Assembly (NCBI GenBank): GCA_002394125.1
Contig: DGSY01000180.1
Coordinates: forward strand, 1 to 21,865
Reading direction: 5' to 3'
From: Ruminococcus sp. UBA4350
Lineage (GTDB): Bacteria > Bacillota > Clostridia > Oscillospirales > Ruminococcaceae
DNA: 21,865 nt
Part shown: piece by piece, positions 8,154 through 14,353 of the stretch
How the letters are laid out: each line of letters starts with the position of its first letter
Position numbering within the stretch: position 1 is the stretch's first letter
Notes under the pieces: model-generated
Told to the model about the DNA's origin: nothing
Databases searched by the model: none
What the model saw: only the letters and a program-made list of their open reading frames with translations
Position numbers and translations under genes: made by a program

Positions 8154-9605
8154 ATGAAAAAAACAATGAAAGCAGCACTCTGCATTCTGAGTGCAGTCAC
8201 AATGTCAGCGGCATTTGCGGTCAGCGCATCTGCCGGAACGCTCAGCCGCGAAGAGCTGATCGAAAAGTATATGCCGGACGGCGCGCAAGACGAGCTGTAT
8301 TTCCGTCCTGGTACATTGGAGCAGTACTATGATGCCGAGGGAGAGCTTGTCGATGTTTACGGCATCACACAGCAGAAAATGGATGATATGCAGGCGCGCT
8401 TTGAAGCCGGCGAGCTTTCACAAGAGGATGCTGAGATCGAATCCATGATCCTTGCAAACGAAACCTTTGATCTCCTGCGCAGCACGGACTACAGAGTTCT
8501 GTGCTTCAATGACTATCGCCGCGGTATTATTTTCAATTCGCCCAGCAAGCCGAACAAGCAGTATTTTGTCAATGCAGAGTATGAGAACGGCTTCTGGTAT
8601 GTTTTGCAGGCGGACGGCACGGCAAGTATTGTCGGCGCAGAGCAAACGGATATGGAAGGCAAGACAGTGCTGGAAATTCCGGCAGAGATCGGCGGTGTAC
8701 CCGTTACAAGGATCGAAGACCGCGCATTTGAACAGGCAAGCTCTTACTTTTGGGATATGACCGAAATCGTAATTCCGGATACTGTCGAATACATCGGAGA
8801 GGGCGCGTTCTCCTGGGCGCTGATCTGCCGGAACGGCAAGATCAATATGCCTGCAAATGTGAAGTATATCGGCAGAGGTGCATTCTGTGAGAGCGCAAGG
8901 TGGCTTGAGGATGAATTCCATGTCATTCATCTGCCGGAAAGCCTGGAGTTCATCGGTTACCGCGCTTTTGAAAGCCGGAGTGCCAATGAAGATTACTTTA
9001 CAAGCACTTTAGGCTATGATGTTCTGCTGGGCTTCGGTATGGGACAGAATCTCAGAAATATTCTTGATATGCCGGAATCTCTTGTTCTGATCGAGCAGGA
9101 TCATGTTGAAGTACCCTTGGATATTCGCAGTACATATGAAAATAAATCCTATGCTGAAATCAATACGCAAAATCCGGAAACTTTCAAAGAGAAGGATTTG
9201 TATTCGTGGAATCCTGTAATCGGTTCCGACAGCGCACTTGCTTTCTGTGAAAAATACGACATGACGCAGCAGAGCATTGTTCCAAAATACTGGATCGGAT
9301 TGAACCTACACAGCACATTCCTCTACGATCAGGCAAATTTCATTGACATGGATGATGTCAGCACTTACTACGCCAAAAAGACTGCCGTGCCAAAACCCGC
9401 AGCGATTGCAAAGGGCAGCGGCGATGCCGATTGCAGCGGAACGGTTGATGTCACGGATTCCGTGCTGCTCGCCCGCTACTGCTCCGAGGATCAGGATGCC
9501 GTTCTGACCGCAGAGGGCAAAGCAAACGCAGATGCAAACGGCGACGGCACACTCACAATGGACGATGTTTCCGAGATCCTGCAAATCGTTGCAAAGCTGA
9601 AATAA
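8154..9605 (+). CDS. Secreted LRR (BspA-type) protein with C-terminal dockerin
   Basis: 483 residues from ATG 8154, which follows AGAGAGGA and opens into a signal peptide (KKTMKAALCILSAVTMSAAFA, cleavage near ASA27). Starting earlier at 8124 would only add residues ahead of the signal and overlap the upstream gene. Residues about 140-275 contain BspA/LRR_5 repeats (IPAEIGGVPVTRIEDRAF, IPDTVEYIGEGAF, MPANVKYIGRGAF, LPESLEFIGYRAF). Residues 280-415 are not recognised. The last 60 residues form a type I dockerin: GDADCSGTVDVTDSVLLARY and ADANGDGTLTMDDVSEIL. It lies 16 bases after the anti-sigma-like gene and is the last gene of the operon before the terminator at 9643-9684. It is a likely surface-docked binding protein and a plausible product or target of the sigma factor encoded two genes upstream. 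Confidence 0.9.
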   Translation: MKKTMKAALCILSAVTMSAAFAVSASAGTLSREELIEKYMPDGAQDELYFRPGTLEQYYDAEGELVDVYGITQQKMDDMQARFEAGELSQEDAEIESMILANETFDLLRSTDYRVLCFNDYRRGIIFNSPSKPNKQYFVNAEYENGFWYVLQADGTASIVGAEQTDMEGKTVLEIPAEIGGVPVTRIEDRAFEQASSYFWDMTEIVIPDTVEYIGEGAFSWALICRNGKINMPANVKYIGRGAFCESARWLEDEFHVIHLPESLEFIGYRAFESRSANEDYFTSTLGYDVLLGFGMGQNLRNILDMPESLVLIEQDHVEVPLDIRSTYENKSYAEINTQNPETFKEKDLYSWNPVIGSDSALAFCEKYDMTQQSIVPKYWIGLNLHSTFLYDQANFIDMDDVSTYYAKKTAVPKPAAIAKGSGDADCSGTVDVTDSVLLARYCSEDQDAVLTAEGKANADANGDGTLTMDDVSEILQIVAKLK

Positions 9606-9639
9606 CATCCTGCTATCAGATTATTCCTTCATTCATTCC

Positions 9640-9786
9640 ATGAAAGCCCGCCCCCGATGCTTCGGCACCGGGGCGGGCTTTTCCGTTGTCGGATACGGGG
9701 GGTACCGCGGCGCATATAATGCGGATACCGATGCAGACGGGCTCCTAACAATCTGCGATGCGGTCACGATCCTGCGCCGGCTCTGA
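9640..9786 (+). pseudogene. Orphan dockerin half-repeat (relic)
   Basis: A 48-codon open frame that starts inside the terminator hairpin and ends at TGA 9784-9786. Its last residues, from 9718, read NADTDADGLLTICDAVTIL plus RRL, an exact match to the second calcium loop and helix of a type I dockerin (D-x-D-x-D-G...D-A-V-x-I-L). No first loop, catalytic module or signal peptide is found upstream; the preceding stretch is Gly/Tyr-rich. There is no ribosome site for the ATG at 9640. It is best read as the tail of a lost dockerin gene. Confidence 0.6.
9643..9684 (+). terminator. Intrinsic terminator with TTCG tetraloop
   Basis: AAAGCCCGCCCC pairs with GGGGCGGGCTTT around an inner TGC-TTCG-GCA hairpin, followed by TTTT at 9679-9682. 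It ends the operon 6279-9605. Confidence 0.88.
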
Positions 9787-9813
9787 GCTGCGGAATATTT
9801 GAGCCATACATAC

Positions 9814-9849
9814 AAAAAGGGACTGCCCGCGCCGGACAGTCCCGTTTTT
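9814..9849. terminator. Intrinsic terminator, mainly for the minus-strand phosphatase gene
   Basis: GGGACTG (9819-9825) pairs with CAGTCCC (9837-9843), with a small CCG/CGG stem inside. Both strands leave the stem into five T residues, so it can work in both directions. It lies about 10 bases past the stop of the phosphatase lipoprotein. Confidence 0.85.
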
Positions 9850-9859
9850 CTGTTCGTTT

Positions 9860-10942
9860 TTATGCTGCCGCATCCTTTGCATTTTTGGTGCAGACCACAT
9901 TGTCGCCGTAGATCGTCTTGAAATCGTTCTTCATCGAAACGGTCTCAAAGCCGCGCTTTTTGCATTCTTCGGCAAACTTGCTTGCAGTCTCAGGATCGCC
10001 GTAATCTCTGTCGGTATCGTCGCAGAGCAGCATATACGCCTTGCCGCCGTTCTGCATGACATACTGTCCCATGGAGATATCGCCTGTGCTGTTGCCGAAT
10101 GCGATGATCGGCTTCGCTCCGATCTCATTGATGATCGAATTGACCTTGTTCATCTTCTGATTCTTCATCGTCATATTGCCCGCCAGCAGTACGCGGTCAT
10201 CGGGCGCATAATCATAATTCTTCGCCTTGACATCGCCCTGCTGCTCGGCGGTCAGCTCAAAGGTCGTGCCGATGATATCGGAGGGCTTCACCCATTTGCC
10301 GAGCGCATCCTTTGTCAGCTCGCGCAGCATATTGCGCTCCTGTCCGCTGCAAAGGTAGATATGGAAATCGTTCGCGGCCAGATATTCGACCACCGAGACC
10401 ATCGGCTTGAAGAAGCTCTCGCCGTATTTCATGCCCTCAAAGCCCCATGCAGGCGTCTCCATGAAATCGCGGACATATGCCTGATATTCCTCGACGGTAA
10501 AGCCCTTGAATGCTTCTGCGAGGATCTGACCGGAGGATTTGTCGGTTTCCGGCTTCGGCAGACCGTACAGCATGGATTTCTCGTATGCCTCGGTATATGC
10601 CTTATCCTCAGCGGATACCTTGCAGCTGTTGTCGTGAAGAATACGCTGAAACATCAGGCAGTTGTCGAAATAGGTCGGGAACCGCTCGCCGCAGAGCGTA
10701 CCGTCCACATCAAAGACGGCGATGCGGTCAGCCGGCGCAACATAATGCTCCGAGCCCTCCGTGCAGACGGACGCGACATAATCCGTGATCGACTTCGCAG
10801 CGGCAGAGCCCTCTGTCCAGTTTTCCAGCGATGCAGTTTTCGCTGTATGCAGATTGATGACGGCGGCAGGATTGCTTGCGCAGCCGACCGTCGGGATCAG
10901 CAGGCAGGCAGCAGCGGCACACATCACGATCTTCTTATTCAT
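9860..10942 (-). CDS. HAD-superfamily phosphatase, lipoprotein
   Basis: 360 residues from ATG 10940-10942, eight bases after a GAAGGAG site; an in-frame GTG nine bases upstream overlaps that site and is less likely. The N-terminus is a lipoprotein signal (MNKKIVMCAAAACLLIPTVG, then lipid-modifiable C21). HAD motif I is VFDVDGTL (nucleophile D78, acid D80), motif II is S199 in LCSGQ, a Lys-rich segment around 260-266 can supply motif III, and motif IV is GNSTGD (D288). The cap insertion between motifs I and II (about 85-190) is helical, like phosphoserine-phosphatase-type HADs. It should act at the outer face of the membrane on a small phosphate ester, perhaps for phosphate salvage; the substrate is not evident. 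It is monocistronic, between its own promoter (11017-11045) and terminator (9814-9849). Confidence 0.88.
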   Translation of the reverse strand: MNKKIVMCAAAACLLIPTVGCASNPAAVINLHTAKTASLENWTEGSAAAKSITDYVASVCTEGSEHYVAPADRIAVFDVDGTLCGERFPTYFDNCLMFQRILHDNSCKVSAEDKAYTEAYEKSMLYGLPKPETDKSSGQILAEAFKGFTVEEYQAYVRDFMETPAWGFEGMKYGESFFKPMVSVVEYLAANDFHIYLCSGQERNMLRELTKDALGKWVKPSDIIGTTFELTAEQQGDVKAKNYDYAPDDRVLLAGNMTMKNQKMNKVNSIINEIGAKPIIAFGNSTGDISMGQYVMQNGGKAYMLLCDDTDRDYGDPETASKFAEECKKRGFETVSMKNDFKTIYGDNVVCTKNAKDAAA

Positions 10943-11016
10943 AACGAACACTCCTTCACATATTCACATACACTCTGTTTCGCAGCGGTTTTGCTGCGGT
11001 TTGCTTTCATGACTGT

Positions 11017-11045
11017 ATTGTACCACGATCCGGGGGCGTATGCAA
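11017..11045 (-). promoter_or_regulatory. SigA-type promoter for HAD lipoprotein
   Basis: On the minus strand: TTGCAT (11045-11040), 17-base spacer, TACAAT (11022-11017) with TGG before it as an extended -10. The start would be near 11010, leaving a leader of about 67 bases that contains a small CGCAGC/GCTGCG hairpin at 10981-10998. Confidence 0.75.
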
Positions 11046-11065
11046 CAGATAAATGCACCGTGTTA

Positions 11066-11078
11066 TGTTTATTAAACA
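11066..11078. promoter_or_regulatory. Palindrome TGTTTATTAAACA, possible operator
   Basis: A perfect 6+1+6 palindrome about 20 bases upstream of the -35 box of the phosphatase promoter, flanked by GTGT and ACAC that could extend it with a two-base bulge. Its place and symmetry suit a dimeric regulator, but no regulator gene is adjacent. Confidence 0.4.
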
Positions 11079-11141
11079 ACACTTTGCAGCGGAAGTGTTG
11101 CGAAAGCATCACTTTGCCTGTGAATTGCAGCCGCAAACGGC

Positions 11142-11175
11142 CGCGGGGCTGTTCCCTCTCCGAAACAGCCCCGCG
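11142..11175 (-). terminator. Probable terminator for dockerin-cohesin gene
   Basis: A 12-bp perfect stem (CGCGGGGCTGTT at 11142-11153 with AACAGCCCCGCG at 11164-11175) lies about 25 bases past the stop at 11199. The T-tract on the minus strand is short (GTTTG), so termination may be partial. Confidence 0.6.
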
Positions 11176-11198
11176 AAGGTGTTATGCAGTTTTCCCTC

Positions 11199-12119
11199 TC
11201 ATTTTGCGTCAGCGACTCTGACTGCGCCGCTCAGTGCCGTGTACTGATAATCATCGCAGTCGGAGGTGATGAACTTGGTGTAGTACGGTGCGACGGAGAT
11301 CGTGTAAACATCGCCCGTCTTTGCGTCCTCCGGAATCTGGTACTCGTATTCCGCGACGACATAGCCGTCCTGCACGGTAATGTCGTGGGCCTGTGCCGCG
11401 ACGACGCAGCCCTCATTCTCGGAGAAATTCGGGTTGAGAATCGCCTCGTTATCCTCGAAATCCGTCCACTGCGGATGCTGCTCCAGATTCGACTTGATTT
11501 CGACAAGCTCCAGCGGCAGATCGTGCTGAATGAGCAGCTGGAAGCCCGCGAGCTTCGGCAGACCGCACAGATAGACCGGAACGGAAACAGTCTCGCCCGC
11601 TGCACCGGAAGCGCAGCCGATCTCGATATACATACCCTTCAGCTTTGCTTCCTGCGCTTCCTGCCAGACCTTGACAAACTGTCCGTTTTCATCGAGAACA
11701 TAATCGCCGTTTTCGTCCTTCAAATAGACCTCACGCGCCTCATTGCCGTAGAACGCGGTGCCGTCTGCATAGGACAGACTGCGGATCTCCGCCCAGAGCG
11801 GCTTGTCTCCGACGAGCGTCTGGCAGTAATAATGGAGAATGTACTCCGCATCAGCCGCGGAGACCTTTCCGTCCATATCAATGTCCAGCTGCTCGGTCGC
11901 TTCGTCAACGGCACCGTCGGATATACCGGCAACGGCTTCTGCGTAAAGCACCAGCGTACTCTGTGCATCCTCTGCGCCGATGACCTTGTCATTGTTGAAG
12001 TCTCCGGTCAGCTTCAGCGTATTGGCCTCGGCGGATGCGGTGAGCGGCATTGCTGCACAGACGGTCAGAGCCGCGGCAGCTGCGCAGACAGCGCTCATCA
12101 GTTTCATTGTTCTTTTCAT
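11199..12119 (-). CDS. Secreted adaptor with N-terminal dockerin and C-terminal cohesin
   Basis: 306 residues from ATG 12117-12119 behind AAGGAGG. The signal peptide is residues 1-30 (cleavage near TASA). A type I dockerin follows at 38-105, with loops GDFNNDKVIGAEDA (D40, N42, D44, D51) and DIDMDGKVSAADA (D79, D81, D83, D90). After a 55-residue spacer, residues about 162-304 have a cohesin pattern: IEIGCASGAAGETVSVPVYL, AGFQLLIQHDLPLELVEI, a long central segment, then AEYEYQIPEDAKTGDVYTIS. This resembles small adaptor scaffoldins of ruminococci that plug into one cohesin while offering another. It is divergent from the second sigma/anti-sigma operon across 286 bases, so the two may be co-regulated. 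The dockerin is firm; the cohesin rests on the fold-typical 'AG..V.VPV' and 'AGFQ' elements. Confidence 0.85.
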   Translation of the reverse strand: MKRTMKLMSAVCAAAAALTVCAAMPLTASAEANTLKLTGDFNNDKVIGAEDAQSTLVLYAEAVAGISDGAVDEATEQLDIDMDGKVSAADAEYILHYYCQTLVGDKPLWAEIRSLSYADGTAFYGNEAREVYLKDENGDYVLDENGQFVKVWQEAQEAKLKGMYIEIGCASGAAGETVSVPVYLCGLPKLAGFQLLIQHDLPLELVEIKSNLEQHPQWTDFEDNEAILNPNFSENEGCVVAAQAHDITVQDGYVVAEYEYQIPEDAKTGDVYTISVAPYYTKFITSDCDDYQYTALSGAVRVADAK

Positions 12120-12256
12120 AGTGTGAACCTCCTTGCATGATTTGTTTGAAATGGATGATCGTGAAACGGCCGGGAGCGGATGCCGTATTTCCGTCCCGCT
12201 GCAACATAAACAATCGGGGCGGCAAAATGTCCCAAAGAAAAATGCAATTTGTATGA

Positions 12257-12288
12257 ATGCACAATCCAGAAAGGATATTATTGTGCAT
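12257..12288. promoter_or_regulatory. Inverted repeat ATGCACAAT-N14-ATTGTGCAT between divergent genes
   Basis: Two perfect 9-base arms (12257-12265 and 12280-12288) with centres 23 bases apart, lying in the shared upstream region of the adaptor gene and the second sigma gene. There is no T-tract, so it is more operator-like than terminator-like. No convincing -35/-10 pair was found for either gene; a TATAGT at about 12340 upstream of the sigma gene lacks a good -35. Confidence 0.4.
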
Positions 12289-12405
12289 ATCGCTGATTTT
12301 TGATGAGGAACGGGACAAACCGTGCCTGAAATTGTTATAGTAGTAATGGATGATAAATGAATGACCGCACGGCTTTAGCCGGACGGCACGGAAGGAAGTG
12401 ATCGG

Positions 12406-12897
12406 ATGCCGGATCCGGAGCAGAATGCTGCGGCTGAGGAGCTGTACCGCAAATATGCAAACTTTGTATACAGTATCGCGCTTTCATATCTGAAAAATCC
12501 CGCCGAGGCAGAGGATGCGGCCGCCGATGTATTTATGCAGGTGCTGGAATCCGGCATCGCATTTCCTGACAGTACAAAGGCGCGCGCGTGGCTCGCAGCG
12601 GCGACGCGCAACCGCTGTAAGAATCTGCTGAAGCAATGGCAGCGGAAAAACCGCGCACCCGAGGAGATCATGGAGCAGATCCCGGTCTCCGACCTGACAT
12701 CGGAGCTGCGCAGCGTCATGGACGCAATTTTCGCTCTGCCGGAAAAATACCGGCTGCCGCTTTTGCTGTTCGCGGTCGAGGGATATTCCGTACATGAGAC
12801 AGCAGCGATCTTAAAGCTCAACGAAAGCACTGTGCGCACGCGCATTGCCCGCGCACGCGAAATCATACGAAAGGAAACGGGGGTGGAGCAGGCATGA
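12406..12897 (+). CDS. ECF-type RNA polymerase sigma factor (second pair)
   Basis: 163 residues from ATG 12406 with AAGGAAGTG ahead of it. Region 2 covers about residues 10-75 (LYRKYANFVYSIALSYLKNP, then AEDAAADVFMQVLES and RAWLAAATRNRCKNLLKQW). Region 4 covers about 100-158 (IFALPEKYRLPLLLFAVEGY, then HETAAILKLNESTVRTRIARAREIIRK). Region 3 is absent. Like the first sigma gene, it overlaps the next gene by ATGA, pointing to coupled translation with a membrane anti-sigma-like partner. The two sigma factors are only distantly alike, so they probably have separate promoter targets. Its own upstream region lacks a clean SigA promoter, which would fit autoregulation. Confidence 0.92.
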   Translation: MPDPEQNAAAEELYRKYANFVYSIALSYLKNPAEAEDAAADVFMQVLESGIAFPDSTKARAWLAAATRNRCKNLLKQWQRKNRAPEEIMEQIPVSDLTSELRSVMDAIFALPEKYRLPLLLFAVEGYSVHETAAILKLNESTVRTRIARAREIIRKETGVEQA

Positions 12898-14024
12898 AGC
12901 AGCAGAACGGTCATGAGGAGCGGCCGGAGATCTACCGGCAGCTGCAAGGGAAATTTCAGATGCAGCCGGAGCAGATGCAGCGTCTTGCTGCGCGCCTGAA
13001 CATACGCGCATCGGCAGCGGCACCGGCAGAGGATCCCGTGCGCCGGCCGGAGACAATGCCTGCCGCTTCACAAAATGCAGATACAGCCGAAGAAAAAACG
13101 ATCCGGCAGAACAAGACCTTCGGCGGCTATTGGTTTGCCGCCCGCGCACTGCCGCTGGCAGCCTGCCTGACACTGGCTGTCGCGGGCGCGTTCTGGCTGT
13201 ACGGCAGCTTCCGTCAGCCGGAGAATGTGCTGGATGCCGGTTCGTCCGATGTTTCGGATTATGTCGCGGAGCAGACCGCGCCCGCCCTGACAGCAGAAAC
13301 ATCTGTCACAACCGCCGGAACGACCGTGACCGCTGCACAGACGACAGCCTCCGGAACGGCCGCGCAGACGGAGATCACCCGGACGGAAACGGTCAGAACC
13401 GAGCCGGTCACGCAGACTGCGGCTGCGCAGACGGATTCCGTGCAGACGGAAGATCAGCAGGGCGCTGTCACGGAGATCCGTTCGCAGACACAGGCGCCCG
13501 CCGAACAAACGGCAAAGCCTGTCACGACGGCGGCACCCGTTACGACCGCAGTGCAGACAACGGTGACGCAGACACAGACAGAGGCCGTCACGCAGCAGCC
13601 GGCCGAACCGGAGATACCGGATGATGTGAACATCTATATGGCGGACTGCACCGGCAGAGCCGGCAAGACTGTCGAGATTCCGGTCATTTTTGCAAAGGAG
13701 ACATCCTTTGCGGGTATCCAGTGCGAGTATCAGTTCATCCCGCAGAACGGCATCGTGCCGGAGATCATCTGTGCTGAAACGGATATCACCGGCTCTACCC
13801 TGCACTGTATCGAAAATTTGGTGATCCTGGCATACGGAGAGAGCGAGGTGCTGACCTTTTCCGGAGGCGTGCGCGTGATGCTTCTGACTGTGCAGATTCC
13901 CAAAGATGCGCCTGCGGGTACGGTCTTTACAATGGAAAATATCAAGACGATACTGGCAGACAAAGAAACCAAGCATCTTCCGGTCAGTGTAAAGCTCGGC
14001 ACCCTGACAGTGACAGAGAACTGA
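12894..14024 (+). CDS. Membrane-spanning anti-sigma-like protein with outer cohesin
   Basis: 376 residues, starting at the ATG that overlaps the sigma stop. Residues 1-80 are cytosolic, with a short helical part (EIYRQLQGKFQMQPEQMQRL) that could bind the sigma factor; no zinc-finger anti-sigma motif is visible. One membrane helix lies at about 84-104 (ALPLAACLTLAVAGAFWLYG). A long Thr/Ala/Gln/Glu-rich linker (about 128-240) looks suited to cross the cell wall. Residues 243-374 form a cohesin-like beta domain: VNIYMADCTGRAGKTVEIPV, FAGIQCEYQF, VLTFSGGVRVMLLTVQIPKD, APAGTVFTME, ending LGTLTV. The protein would thus display a receptor for dockerins while reporting to the sigma factor inside. This mirrors the first pair, where the display module is a dockerin. 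Anti-sigma function is inferred from the overlap and topology; the cohesin is supported by pattern only. Confidence 0.82.
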   Translation: MKQQNGHEERPEIYRQLQGKFQMQPEQMQRLAARLNIRASAAAPAEDPVRRPETMPAASQNADTAEEKTIRQNKTFGGYWFAARALPLAACLTLAVAGAFWLYGSFRQPENVLDAGSSDVSDYVAEQTAPALTAETSVTTAGTTVTAAQTTASGTAAQTEITRTETVRTEPVTQTAAAQTDSVQTEDQQGAVTEIRSQTQAPAEQTAKPVTTAAPVTTAVQTTVTQTQTEAVTQQPAEPEIPDDVNIYMADCTGRAGKTVEIPVIFAKETSFAGIQCEYQFIPQNGIVPEIICAETDITGSTLHCIENLVILAYGESEVLTFSGGVRVMLLTVQIPKDAPAGTVFTMENIKTILADKETKHLPVSVKLGTLTVTEN

Positions 14025-14051
14025 AAATTTATCTGAAAACGGAAAAAGCCC

Positions 14052-14080
14052 TTGACTTTCGGCGGAAAGTATAGTATACT
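14052..14080 (+). promoter_or_regulatory. SigA-type promoter for rny
   Basis: TTGACT at 14052-14057, 17-base spacer, TATACT at 14075-14080. The start would be near 14087. Confidence 0.82.
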
Positions 14081-14086
14081 ATTCTT

Positions 14087-14353
14087 GTGTATTATGCATT
14101 GCACCGGAAGCCGGGGGCATTTTTTCTGTCCGCCGATTCCGATGGTGTTTTGCGGCAGAAGCCGCTTGATCTTTTTTGCGCGCCGCACCGGATACAGAAA
14201 CAGGTGTGCGGCTTATATAAAGAGCCGGGAGCGCTGACACGCCCCTTTGCGCTCATTTTGAAAATAGAATCATCAAACGGCGTGTTTCCTGCCGCAGAAT
14301 CAAATGATAAATACTCAGAAATCAATTTGATGATGAAGGAGGAAATCACAGTT
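14087..14353 (+). promoter_or_regulatory. Long rny leader with two hairpin/U-tract structures
   Basis: About 267 bases separate the predicted start from the RNase Y ATG. First structure: TGC (14100-14102) and CCGG (14104-14107) pair with CCGG (14111-14114) and GCA (14117-14119), followed at once by six T (14120-14125). Second: GCGGC-AGAA-GCCGC at 14152-14165 with six T at 14172-14177. Both resemble weak terminators or attenuators. No known riboswitch was recognised, and the frame open through here lacks a ribosome site, so the whole gap 14025-14353 is read as promoter plus untranslated leader. Confidence 0.45.

Noticed and set aside
11184..12140. 318-codon plus-strand open frame opposite the dockerin-cohesin gene
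   Set aside because: The minus strand has a signal peptide, a dockerin and AAGGAGG; the plus frame has none of these.
14087..14353. N-terminal extension of RNase Y from ATG 14087
   Set aside because: It begins at the predicted transcription start with no ribosome site and adds 89 residues unlike the family; AAGGAGG marks ATG 14354.
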